A DNA stretch of 64,000 bases from Tunicatimonas sp964551335 (lineage in GTDB: Bacteria > Bacteroidota > Bacteroidia > Cytophagales > Cyclobacteriaceae). The DNA is taken from contig CAZKCO010000030.1 in NCBI GenBank assembly GCA_964551335.1, forward strand, positions 1 to 64,000, given 5' to 3'. The notes under the pieces were generated by a model. The model was not told the DNA's origin and made no database searches. It was given only the letters and a program-made list of their open reading frames with translations. The position numbers and the translations under genes are program-made. Below are positions 35,445-44,217 of this stretch, piece by piece (within the stretch, counting starts at the first letter, position 1; every line of letters begins with the position of its first letter).

Positions 35445-36794
35445 ATGAAACACCTACGGATTTTTCGCTCAAGAGCTTATCTAAACTATGCCTTGTTTCA
35501 CTTTGGGGCGTTAGCGTACTTGCTGTTACTTACCCAATGTTCAGACAAGGTAGAAGTAACTCGCACCCTCCGTTACCTGGAACCGGTCTTCATGACTACT
35601 GACGAAGTTCGGAGTTCATTCACCATTGCTCCTCCCGAGGTGCTAAGCACTACCGGAAAGATTTACTACCTGGCACCATACCTGTTCATTAATAAACCGG
35701 GAGAGGGCATTCATGTAATTGATAATACTGACCCGTCCAATCCGGTCAACCATAGCTTCATCTCCATACCCGGGAACTACGATATGGCCGCCAAGGGCAA
35801 CATTCTGTACGCCGATAGTTTCATTGACCTGCTAGCCATTGACATCAGCGATCTGGATAATGTCAAGATTACCAAACGCCTGGAAAATGTTTTCCCCCGT
35901 TTCAATAGTTGGTCTACTTCTGCAAGCGGAGAGCAAACATTTTTGACTCGTTGGGAGGAGAAAGAAGTAGTTGAGGTGTTAGAAGGTAACTTAGATGAGT
36001 TTGCCCCCGGATTGTACCGCTATCAAGGTGGAGTAGTGGCCGAGCGCTGGGTGAATGATGCTACTGCATTTTCTCTAGCCTCGGCTGACTTTTCCAGCCG
36101 CTCGGGAGGAGGAACGTCCCAACCTCAGGCGGGTATCGGAGGGTCTATGGCCCGATTTGCGATTAGTTTCGAGAGGCTGTATGCCGTAGATGATAACAAT
36201 CTTCAGGTATTTGACATCACGCAGTTGGACGATCCAATTGAAGGTACCGAAATTAACGTGGGCTTTGGAATTGAAACTCTGTTCCCGTTCAAAGACAAAC
36301 TCTTCATTGGCTCTCAGAATGGGATGTTCATTTACAGCAATGCTAACCCTGATCAACCTGAATTTGAATCGGAATTTACCCACGCCCGTAGTTGCGACCC
36401 GGTAGTGGCGAACGATACGGTTGCCTACGTAACTCTCCGAGATGGCACCGCTTGTTGGGGTGGAGAAAACCAGTTGGATGTCCTCAACATTGAAACGGTA
36501 AGTAACCCTCAGCTAATTCGAAGTTATTCTTTGGATCACCCGCACGGATTGGCCATTGATGGCACTACGTTGTTTATTTGCGAAGGCGAATTCGGACTAA
36601 AAGTGTTTGATGCCAGCAATTCCCGACAGATTGTTCAGAACCAATTAGCTCACATTGATAACATTCATGCTTTTGATGTAATTCCGCTGAACGGAGTACT
36701 AATGGTCATTGGTGACGACGGCTTGTACCAGTACGATTACTCCGACCCAGCAAATCTACAGTTACTTAGTAAAATGACTCTGGCAGCACTATAA
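35445..36794 (+). CDS. LVIVD-repeat lipoprotein, copy 2
   Basis: 449 residues from the ATG at 35445, preferred over a GTG at 35394 because it gives an N-terminus aligned with copy 1. The lipobox LLTQC is at Cys32. It shares with copy 1 the blocks CxDKVxxTxxxRxxxPVxxTTxEVRS, GEGIHVIDNTDPSNP, NYDMAAKGNILYADSFIDLLAIDIS, NVFPRFNSW, ARSCDPVVANDTVAYVTLRDG, HPHGLAIDGTTLFICEG and DGLYQYDYSDPANLQLLSKMT. Divergence is greatest in the middle (residues about 170-230). It starts 82 bp after the first barrel gene stop. Confidence 0.9.
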   Translation: MKHLRIFRSRAYLNYALFHFGALAYLLLLTQCSDKVEVTRTLRYLEPVFMTTDEVRSSFTIAPPEVLSTTGKIYYLAPYLFINKPGEGIHVIDNTDPSNPVNHSFISIPGNYDMAAKGNILYADSFIDLLAIDISDLDNVKITKRLENVFPRFNSWSTSASGEQTFLTRWEEKEVVEVLEGNLDEFAPGLYRYQGGVVAERWVNDATAFSLASADFSSRSGGGTSQPQAGIGGSMARFAISFERLYAVDDNNLQVFDITQLDDPIEGTEINVGFGIETLFPFKDKLFIGSQNGMFIYSNANPDQPEFESEFTHARSCDPVVANDTVAYVTLRDGTACWGGENQLDVLNIETVSNPQLIRSYSLDHPHGLAIDGTTLFICEGEFGLKVFDASNSRQIVQNQLAHIDNIHAFDVIPLNGVLMVIGDDGLYQYDYSDPANLQLLSKMTLAAL

Positions 36795-36804
36795 TTTCTG
36801 ACTC

Positions 36805-36853
36805 GTTGAGATTGAGATAGGCAACATGAAGTTGGTTTGCCCTCAATCTCAAC
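36805..36853 (+). promoter_or_regulatory. intercistronic hairpin, cassette 2
   Basis: A perfect 12-bp stem, GTTGAGATTGAG (36805-36816) with CTCAATCTCAAC (36842-36853), has an inner GGCAA/TTGCC pairing in its loop. It is followed after 7 nt by CTTTTTCC and then the ATG at 36870. Its position matches that of the hairpin in cassette 1, though the sequence differs. It could act as an attenuator or processing site. Confidence 0.7.
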
Positions 36854-36869
36854 AAATCCTTTTTCCTCC

Positions 36870-37619
36870 ATGAAAATTGTTATACTTGTTTATTTCAGTT
36901 TGATGCTGAGCATACCCACGCTTCTCCAAGCGCAGAGTTCAGAACCTTTGGTCACCGTTTTCCTCAAGAATGGTCAACAAATTTCGGGACGTATGCAGAT
37001 GTCTATTCACGAAAATTATCTGACGCTCGCGCATGACTCCTTATCACAGACCCATCTGGCCTACCATACCATCAAAAAAATATACTTTGGGTCTGTGCCC
37101 GAAAATGAGCCTCTCCCCTACTTCTCACAAGATACCGGTTACTTTCATATGTCCGAATTGGGAATTCAGGTTGGGAATAATGACTACGATGCTAATGCCA
37201 CTTTTACTATCCATACTATAAATGGATACGCCTTTTCACCCCACCTGATGGCTGGTTTGGGCCTAGGATACGATGCCTACGGTAGTATAGCTACCTTACC
37301 TGTCTACGCGCATATTCGGGGAATCATTGTAGATCGGAAAGTAAGCCCGTTTTACTTCGGAGGAATTGGAAGGAGCTGGGCCTGGGCCACCGATAATGTG
37401 TCTAATATTGACTATAAACGGACGCAAGGTGGATTATTTGTGCACGCTGGACTTGGATACCAGATCAACCTGGCCCGATCGGCCATTCACTTTGCGGGGG
37501 GCTATAAACTGCAAAAAACTGACTTTGCGTATAGTTTTGAAGGATGGCAAAGTGAAACGGAAATTGAGGAAAAGCGTACCATCCGCCGGGTCACCGTTAC
37601 CTTCGGCTATTCGTTTTAG
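36870..37619 (+). CDS. outer-membrane barrel-like protein, copy 2
   Basis: 249 residues from the ATG at 36870, where the signal peptide MKIVILVYFSLMLSIPTLLQAQ begins (an earlier in-frame ATG at 36837 adds 11 residues). It mirrors copy 1: VTVFLKNGQQISGRMQMSIHENYLTLAHDSLSQTHLAYHTIKKIYF, then beta-strands including INGYAFSPHLMAGLGLGYDAYGS, SPFYFGGIGRSW, ALHFAGGYKLQ-like segments and an end RRVTVTFGYSF with terminal Phe. Its TAG stop is one base from the stop of the convergent sulfatase gene. Confidence 0.75.
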   Translation: MKIVILVYFSLMLSIPTLLQAQSSEPLVTVFLKNGQQISGRMQMSIHENYLTLAHDSLSQTHLAYHTIKKIYFGSVPENEPLPYFSQDTGYFHMSELGIQVGNNDYDANATFTIHTINGYAFSPHLMAGLGLGYDAYGSIATLPVYAHIRGIIVDRKVSPFYFGGIGRSWAWATDNVSNIDYKRTQGGLFVHAGLGYQINLARSAIHFAGGYKLQKTDFAYSFEGWQSETEIEEKRTIRRVTVTFGYSF

Positions 37620-37620
37620 A

Positions 37621-38979
37621 TTACCTGGTTTTCTGAGAAACTTGGTCAATTGTTGCTTCCCATCCCACCAGAGTATCCAGCAATATATTCGTCATTTGCG
37701 GTTGTTGTTCGGCCAGATTATACCGTTCTTGCCTATCTTCCGCCAGATTGAAAAGATACGTGCTATCTTCCCTGATTAGTAATTTCCAGTCACCCTGGCG
37801 AGCCACTTTCTGATTACGATAGCGCCAAAAGGTTGTCCGTTCGGGCATTGGTTGTTGATCAATCAATAAAGGGCTCTGATCTACACCAGTATTTTGAAAT
37901 TCATGCGGTAGTTCCGAGCCTACTAGTGACAGCAGGGTGGGAAGAACGTCCATACTCAACATAGTTGCCTTCGTTTCACCTGGGAAAATGGTACCTGGCC
38001 AATAGGCTATGGCCGGAACTCGGTGCCCGCCTTCCCATAACTGGGTTTTATGTCCCCGAAGGTTCCCGTTGTTTCCGAGAGAATCTACCCCGCCGTTATC
38101 GGAGCAAAAGAAAACGAATGTGTTTTCGGTCAGATTCAGGCTATCGAGCGTGGCTAATACAGTACCTACACTTTCGTCCATCACCTCCACCATTTCCCGA
38201 TAAGCTCCCTGACGATCTTCCCTTGAACCCAAGTGGCTAAACTCAACATCCGGGAAGCGATCAGGCGGATCATTTCGCCCCTGATAAGGCCAATGGGGGG
38301 CTTCGTGAGCAACATAGAGACAGAATGGTTTTTGCTGGTTCGATTCAATAAATTCGGTAGCGTGGCGGGTAATCAAGTCAGTAACGTAGCCCTTTTCATT
38401 CACCGAATCCAGCCCATTCCACCAATCATAAATACCGGCATTGTCGTAGTGAGAGTGATAATCAATATTCCCACTGACATACCCCCGAAAAAAATCAAAC
38501 CCCTGGTGAACCGGGTTGTATTCCTTACGATAGCCTAAATGCCATTTTCCTACCATGCCCGTCTGATATCCAGCTGATTTCAGCAATTCGGCCAATGTGA
38601 CTTCAGCCGTGTCCAATCCCGTCTGGCGAGTTTCGCCCCGAACGTAGATAACTCCCTCCATACCGACTAATTGCTGATACTTACCGGTTAGCAGGGCCGC
38701 CCGGGTGGGCGTACAAACTGCACCGTTACTATGGAAATCGGTAAATTTCAGCCCATTGGTGGCCATCCGATCCAGATTGGGCGTTTGATAAGTAGGATGC
38801 CCGTAACAGCCTAAATCACCGTAGCCCAGGTCATCGGCCATGATAATGACAATATTAGGCCTTGACGAAACGGGTTCCTGCTCTGTATTTGACTGACAGG
38901 CTAATAATAGACTGCTCAGAAGCAGAATTAACAACAGGCTAGCAATTGTTGAGGAAAGAATAGGTACATCTATACGCAT
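37621..38979 (-). CDS. formylglycine-type sulfatase, lipoprotein
   Basis: 452 residues. The signal anchor/lipobox is LLLACQS (Cys28). The sulfatase N-terminal block PNIVIIMADDLGYGDLGCYG carries metal ligands Asp49/Asp50. The active-site motif is Cys89-Thr-Pro-Thr-Arg followed by AALLTGKY, the Cys-type target of formylglycine-generating enzyme, then GYQTGMVGKWHLG and FCSDNGG. It is an arylsulfatase-like enzyme that removes sulfate from sulfated glycans or esters, typical of marine Bacteroidota. No FGE or anSME gene is in the window. The stop is one base from that of the convergent barrel gene. Confidence 0.93.
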   Translation of the reverse strand: MRIDVPILSSTIASLLLILLLSSLLLACQSNTEQEPVSSRPNIVIIMADDLGYGDLGCYGHPTYQTPNLDRMATNGLKFTDFHSNGAVCTPTRAALLTGKYQQLVGMEGVIYVRGETRQTGLDTAEVTLAELLKSAGYQTGMVGKWHLGYRKEYNPVHQGFDFFRGYVSGNIDYHSHYDNAGIYDWWNGLDSVNEKGYVTDLITRHATEFIESNQQKPFCLYVAHEAPHWPYQGRNDPPDRFPDVEFSHLGSREDRQGAYREMVEVMDESVGTVLATLDSLNLTENTFVFFCSDNGGVDSLGNNGNLRGHKTQLWEGGHRVPAIAYWPGTIFPGETKATMLSMDVLPTLLSLVGSELPHEFQNTGVDQSPLLIDQQPMPERTTFWRYRNQKVARQGDWKLLIREDSTYLFNLAEDRQERYNLAEQQPQMTNILLDTLVGWEATIDQVSQKTR

Positions 38980-39000
38980 TCGGGAAAATAAGCACTGATC

Positions 39001-39032
39001 AAAAAAAAAGCTACTTCTAGGAGAAATAGCTT
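39001..39032 (-). terminator. rho-independent terminator of the M6 protease gene
   Basis: On the minus strand AAGCTATTTCT pairs with AGAAGTAGCTT (39022-39032 with 39008-39018, one G-T wobble, 3-nt loop), followed by a run of nine Ts. It lies 25 nt after the M6 protease stop and before the sulfatase start. Confidence 0.9.
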
Positions 39033-39056
39033 TGTCAGGTAGTGAAGTGAGAGCAA

Positions 39057-42000
39057 CTATTGCTTAATTAACCGGTGTTGCTGTAGTCCGGCAGAAGTCT
39101 GTATTTGTACTACGTAGGTTCCCGATCGATACTCGGTCAGATCAATGGTAGTTTGAGCATTGGAAAGCGCACCTTGCTTAACCCTAGAACCAGTAAGGTC
39201 AAAAACCTGAAAGTGAAGTTCCTTTTCGGTGATTGGAAATTCTATCTGAAATAGTCCGGCACTCGGATTAGGGTACATTTTAATCTGCGGCAAGCCAGCT
39301 TCCTCCCCGATTGAAGTTATTATTTCCACTTCCAGTACTCGGCTGACCGGTTCGGCGGCAACGAAGTTTTCGTTTCCTTCTTGGTTAGCTACTACGATTA
39401 CACTTCCTGATTCAAGCACCGTAAGCTTGTCCCCTTCAATAGTACCTACCCCTTCGGTCACTTCCAGGGCAACTGGTAAGTCAGCGTCACTAGTCGCTCT
39501 AATTTGGTAGGTATTACTGCCCAAAGGGATAATCTCGAGCGTGATTGTCTGAGGTGCCTTCTCCACCATGAAGCTCATCACCACTGTATCGCTAGGGGCA
39601 AAATCCTGGTTTCCAGCCTGATGAGCCTGAACCGTTACCACACCTGCTCCGGTTACCGTTACTATTCCATTTTGTATCTGGGCCGGACCTTCTACCTGAT
39701 AGGTAACCGGTAGTTCGGATGAACTATTAACTCCGAGTGAGAATGGCTCTACGCCGTAAACCAGATCTGTAACCGGGTCAATACTTAGCGTCTGCTCGGT
39801 AGTCCCCAATGGTGTTTCCACCACTGCAGTATTGATCACTGTGAATGTATGAGAGAAAGACGGAGCTGGGTTATACTGATCGTTACCCGGTTGAGAAACT
39901 GTCAATGTAACCTCACCCGCCTGATTAAAGATCAATTTCTGCTCTTCTCGTACTACCTGGCCGTTCAAATCAATAACGGGGTTAAGCCCGCTGCTTAAAG
40001 TAATATCCAGATCAATTTCATCGCCAACATTCACGGTATCCGGCAGACTGGCAACACTTAGGGTTTGAGTAAGTTTATCGGGCTCAGCTACAACAAATGA
40101 CTGCTGAGCTGCTACTGCCTCATAATTTTCGTTGCCCTCGTTGTAAGCTTCCACCACTACTTCACCGCTCCCAGTAATGGCCAATACACTTCCGTTCAAG
40201 GTGGCATTTCCACTAACAACTCTATATTCCATCGGAATTCCGGCACTGGAATTAGCCTCTAAAGAGAATGGATCGTCAGATGGGCTTTTGGTATCAATTT
40301 CAGCAAATGTCACTACCTGCGAAGCTTTAGTAATCTCAAATGATCGCACTACCGGACTAGCCGCCAATATGTTATCATTACCTGCCTGCAGGGCTTCAAT
40401 TGTAACTTCACCAGCACCCTGAATTGTAAGTGTTGCACCATCAAGCACCACTTTTCCGGACTTTACCGAAAACGAAACGGGAAGCTCCTGGTCAGATTGA
40501 GCGGTCAGAGTAATTTTTTTGCCTGCTTCGTAGACCTCATCTTCCAGTGGGGCAAAGGTGATGGATTGTGAAGCTTTTCTTACCTCAAATTCCTGAGAAG
40601 TTTTAGCCGAAAGGTAGTTTTCATTTCCGATTACCGATGCTTCAATTTCTACCCTCCCCGCTCTCTGAAGGGAAAGGGTTGCATTACGCAACGTTGCCTC
40701 ACCACTAAGCACTTTAAAAGTGATTGGTAAGTTCGGGGTAGCGCTCGCTTTTAAATCAAATGGTTCATCTCCGTAGGTTTTGTCTCCAATCTCCTCAAAG
40801 GATAATACTGGTTTCGCTTTATTAATGGTGAAAGACACTTCCTTTTCGGAAGCTGCGTACTGGCTAGTCTCCGATACTTTTACTTTCACTTTGGCTTCCC
40901 CTGCCCCACTAATACTAACTTTAGTGCCATTAATTGATATAAGACCGGATACCTTCTCTATATTGATAGCTCCCTCACCCGCTCGAGATACCTTTATTTC
41001 AAAGGGTGCATCACCGTAAGTTTTATCAGCCACTGCATCTACCTTAAGTTGAGGATCAGCTTTTTGGGTTTCTACGGACAATTTCCAGGTAAGCGGTAGG
41101 GCTTTTGGCTGACTGTCAACGAATTTGATTTTTAGGGCATCGCCCTTATCCAGCCACTCGGTAGTTAATTTTCCATCCTTTGAGGAAACCAAAGCGTCAT
41201 CATCGCAGTTGCGATAAATTGCTGCATTGGCACCCGTCACTACTAAACGGCCTGCTTCGGGCATGGTAAAAGAATACCAGTAGTCAGTTTTCGGGAGTGT
41301 ATTATCTCCCTCTTTCGCGGCAACCGCCTGGTCACACTCAGTACCCTTATCGTCGGGCTTGTTGTAGTCAAATGTAATGGTGGTTCCGCTTAATTTGATA
41401 TTGGCAATGGAAATTTTACTACCTTTCCCTTTGCCTAGATCGTCGTAGAGATCGGAATTAGGATCAGAAGTCGCGTCAAAAATTATTCTGTTTTTTGATC
41501 CGGGGAACAAATCGCCGGCATCACCCCGGTTTCTTTTCCTGTCAAGATCGTCGTTCCCGTCGGCTTCTTCCAAATCTACTCCTTTGCGGTCTTTTCGGTT
41601 ATTTACGTGGATACTCTCGGGGTAGCGCTCGGTTTTTTCAGTATTAATGTGCCAGATCGCTAATCCTTTTCCGTTGAGGAATCTATCAAAACCACTTTGC
41701 TGCCGATTTTCTAACAGAAAATACTCGTTAGAATTTGGGGTTTTAATCATGTATATTTTGCCGTCACTATGGGCGGGCTTGAGTTCGTAACTCCCTCCTT
41801 GGTTGGTAATATCTTCTACGTTTCCCCAGCCCAGCATTGCCTTGGAAAAAGCACTCATGCCTGCCGGGTACTCCTCATCTCCAATCCATCCTCCTAATCC
41901 CATTAAGCCCCACTCACCAATACCATGATGATCATCGTCTGAAGTATCAGTATCGTACAGGTCAGGTAACCCTAGCAAGTGGCCAAACTCGTGGCAAAAT

Positions 42001-42941
42001 ATCCCTAACCTGACCAGTTCAGGTCCTCCGTACCTCACTCGCACTTCGGGTTGGATAGTGTAATCTCTTACAAACGCTCCATCGGCAAATTTAGGTGAGA
42101 TCGTCCAACGGTGAGACCAAATGTACTCTTTCTGGCTAGCTTCTTCCGCTCCTTGCCCAGCATGTATTACAATGATTCCGTCTACGTATGAATCTCCATT
42201 ATTATTGTAGCGAGAGAAGTCAACTCCGTCGGCATCCGCCGCAGCAATAGCCTCAGATACCAGTTCACGGGCGCGAGCCTTGCCGTGTTCTTCTCCGTAG
42301 TAATCAAAGTTATTTTTTGCCTGGTACCAACCCACTACCTCTACGTTTGGGATGAACTTACCGTGACTGTTTTCCTTAAAATAACTTTTGAAGGTAGGCT
42401 TGTTGGAAGGGCCATTGAAAAACTTTTCAAACTCTTCTTTTTCGTAACTATGCTTTAGGTCGGGATACTCAATCAGAATAGCCAGCACTTTTACATCCCC
42501 CGATGCAGGCATAACCCCTGCTGCCCCTAATCGGGCAGCAGTGTTGGATCGAAAAGGTTGTAGAAAAGGATCTTTAACGGTTTTGGTACTAGAGGTAGGA
42601 GCTAAACCCTTTTTAATCTGGCTCAGTTGGCCAATCTGGATAGAATTTCTTGATCCTGGGTTTTGGGCAATAATTCCGCTGCCCATCAATTTACCCTGTT
42701 TCTTAACTGCATATTCAAAAGTACCTCGACTCGTTTTCACCACTGAATATCCATCAGTTGTTTCCATCCAGTTACGATTTTCATCACCACGGGCAATAAC
42801 TTCCAGTTGGCTACCATCGGGTTGGGTGACCTTAATGGCATACGGAGCCGGTGGAGTAGCATGGGGATGATTGTGCTGTGCCAGGGAAAAGCTAGACAAT
42901 GCCAGCAGAAAGACTAATAAAGTAACGCACAAACGATTCAT
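39057..42941 (-). CDS. secreted M6-family metalloprotease with MBG-like repeats and type IX sorting domain
   Basis: 1294 residues from the ATG at 42941 (MNRLCVTLLVFLLALSS...AQ signal peptide; an ATG 12 codons earlier lacks this shape). The catalytic zinc site HEFGHLLGLPD is near 317-327 and the Met-turn-like GEWGLMGLGGW follows. From about 620 to 1205 there are about seven repeats of about 80 residues resembling MBG-type Ig-like modules (DKTYGDEPFDLKASA..., GAGEVTIEA..., GNENY), read as a stalk. The C-terminus KMYPNPSAGLFQIEF...GTYVVQIQTSAGLQQHRLIKQ is a type A Por sorting domain, so it is exported by type IX secretion to the surface. Confidence 0.93.
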   Translation of the reverse strand: MNRLCVTLLVFLLALSSFSLAQHNHPHATPPAPYAIKVTQPDGSQLEVIARGDENRNWMETTDGYSVVKTSRGTFEYAVKKQGKLMGSGIIAQNPGSRNSIQIGQLSQIKKGLAPTSSTKTVKDPFLQPFRSNTAARLGAAGVMPASGDVKVLAILIEYPDLKHSYEKEEFEKFFNGPSNKPTFKSYFKENSHGKFIPNVEVVGWYQAKNNFDYYGEEHGKARARELVSEAIAAADADGVDFSRYNNNGDSYVDGIIVIHAGQGAEEASQKEYIWSHRWTISPKFADGAFVRDYTIQPEVRVRYGGPELVRLGIFCHEFGHLLGLPDLYDTDTSDDDHHGIGEWGLMGLGGWIGDEEYPAGMSAFSKAMLGWGNVEDITNQGGSYELKPAHSDGKIYMIKTPNSNEYFLLENRQQSGFDRFLNGKGLAIWHINTEKTERYPESIHVNNRKDRKGVDLEEADGNDDLDRKRNRGDAGDLFPGSKNRIIFDATSDPNSDLYDDLGKGKGSKISIANIKLSGTTITFDYNKPDDKGTECDQAVAAKEGDNTLPKTDYWYSFTMPEAGRLVVTGANAAIYRNCDDDALVSSKDGKLTTEWLDKGDALKIKFVDSQPKALPLTWKLSVETQKADPQLKVDAVADKTYGDAPFEIKVSRAGEGAINIEKVSGLISINGTKVSISGAGEAKVKVKVSETSQYAASEKEVSFTINKAKPVLSFEEIGDKTYGDEPFDLKASATPNLPITFKVLSGEATLRNATLSLQRAGRVEIEASVIGNENYLSAKTSQEFEVRKASQSITFAPLEDEVYEAGKKITLTAQSDQELPVSFSVKSGKVVLDGATLTIQGAGEVTIEALQAGNDNILAASPVVRSFEITKASQVVTFAEIDTKSPSDDPFSLEANSSAGIPMEYRVVSGNATLNGSVLAITGSGEVVVEAYNEGNENYEAVAAQQSFVVAEPDKLTQTLSVASLPDTVNVGDEIDLDITLSSGLNPVIDLNGQVVREEQKLIFNQAGEVTLTVSQPGNDQYNPAPSFSHTFTVINTAVVETPLGTTEQTLSIDPVTDLVYGVEPFSLGVNSSSELPVTYQVEGPAQIQNGIVTVTGAGVVTVQAHQAGNQDFAPSDTVVMSFMVEKAPQTITLEIIPLGSNTYQIRATSDADLPVALEVTEGVGTIEGDKLTVLESGSVIVVANQEGNENFVAAEPVSRVLEVEIITSIGEEAGLPQIKMYPNPSAGLFQIEFPITEKELHFQVFDLTGSRVKQGALSNAQTTIDLTEYRSGTYVVQIQTSAGLQQHRLIKQ

Positions 42942-43538
42942 AGGCCTGAGTGAGAGCATCAATGGTGAAAAAGGCACTTTCTCATAATTCCGTACTAAGA
43001 ACAGAAAATTTGAAAGAACTAACTAAGACCACCTTGATAAAACATAAAAAATACTAGGAATAGTACGTAATAAAAGCAATTACTTCAGGATGATAACCAC
43101 AGCTTTTGTAGGTATTATATAGTTAAACTTCTTCACTTTGCATCAGCTAAGTCAATAAAATCAATAAGATTAGGTAAAATTCCCCCAAAAAGTGATATAA
43201 TCTTACATAAGTTGCTTGAAATGCAAGTGGCAAGACTCGATGTAAGTTTTAAGTGAACTTTACATCAAAGCAAAAAAATACTGAAAAAGCCCAATTTTTC
43301 TGCCGATGTAGCCTAAGGAAGGGAAGCTTTAGAACAAGTGTGGGGTTAAATACAAAAAACCAGCCTGAACAGACTGGTCTTTTGCTTCTACCATATAAAC
43401 TACTACCTAAATTATACTTTTCCAACGCACTCTTCTTTAAGAAAGTTAGAGAGCAATTGAATTTCAGGTATTTATCACTAAGTATTTAGGTATACCTGAC
43501 CGTTTATTTAGGAATAAGTCTATGGTAAAAGCATCTTT
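42942..43538. other. 597-bp intergenic region with hairpins
   Basis: No supported gene. A 10-bp stem with one bulge, GATGTAAGTT (43239-43248) with AACTTTACATC (43256-43266), lies about 300 bp upstream of the M6 gene. A terminator on the minus strand at 43354-43378 serves the small upstream gene. The area is AT-rich. A 78-aa plus-strand frame here is unsupported. Confidence 0.4.
43354..43378 (-). terminator. rho-independent terminator
   Basis: Read on the minus strand, ACCAGTCTG pairs with CAGGCTGGT (one wobble) and is followed by six Ts. It lies about 160 nt after the stop of the minus-strand gene 43539-43943. Confidence 0.7.
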
Positions 43539-43943
43539 TTATGTCGGCAAATTATTCTGACCCACCAATTCTGCAACCAATTTTGTCACTTTTTTCTTAG
43601 CGTCTTCAAAACGAGGCATAAGTTCATAATATTCCCGATTCAATAATAGTTGCTGGGTTGCGTCCAGATACTCCTGAATAAACACCGAAAACAGAGCTGC
43701 CCGGCGAGGGTTATCCGCATTTTGAGCATAATATTGACGCAAGTTCTGCCCAATACGGTAAAAACTCTTATTGTCATTCAGCAAATAGCGATTAAAAGCA
43801 TAATGAAAATTATCACAGTTCAGTGCAAAGTTGAACCCAGCTAATAAACTGCTGTCCGGCATCACACCTTTATATTCGTTAAAAAATTGCTCCGCACATT
43901 CAGGTCGGCGAATTAATTCAGGGTATTTTTCAGTAGTTTCCAT
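43539..43943 (-). CDS. hypothetical helical protein
   Basis: 134 residues, no signal peptide or membrane segment, mostly helical. CAEQFFNEYKGVMPDSSLLAGFNFALNCDNFHYAFNRYLL and the tail EDAKKKVTKLVAELVG show no catalytic motif. It contains aromatic-rich helices and two cysteines. Not recognised. Composition looks like a real cytoplasmic protein. It is divergent from the LOG-family gene, with an AT-rich 270-bp gap. Function unknown. Confidence 0.6.
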   Translation of the reverse strand: METTEKYPELIRRPECAEQFFNEYKGVMPDSSLLAGFNFALNCDNFHYAFNRYLLNDNKSFYRIGQNLRQYYAQNADNPRRAALFSVFIQEYLDATQQLLLNREYYELMPRFEDAKKKVTKLVAELVGQNNLPT

Positions 43944-44217
43944 TCCTCAGTAGTTTAAATGCTAACGTACAATCAAATATAAGTCATATATGTAATAAAT
44001 AAAATAATTTTTATAAATATTTTTATATAAAATAACTAATACGGCAATTCTGGTCCATTTAACTTCTTTTTCTCGAAAATTAGCAGAGAAGTATCTAGTA
44101 CTATTTAGTCTGCTAAAGATACTTTTTTGAAAAAAACAGGGTAAATGCAAGTGAACCTTTACATGGCGGTCAGAATATTTCTATTTTAGAAGAAAGTCTT
44201 AGGCACCCATTCTTACC

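Noticed and set aside
39300..41000. possible mobile or phage repeat
   Set aside because: The internal repeats of the M6 protein are protein-level Ig-like modules, diverged at DNA level, and not mobile DNA.
43253..43489. 78-aa plus-strand open frame in the 5' flank of the M6 gene
   Set aside because: It runs through the minus-strand terminator at 43354-43378, has low-complexity basic composition and no recognisable start context.
43962..44150. 62-aa minus frame rich in Tyr and Ile
   Set aside because: AT-rich intergenic translation (YKNIYKNYFIYYIYDLY), typical of non-coding AT-rich DNA.
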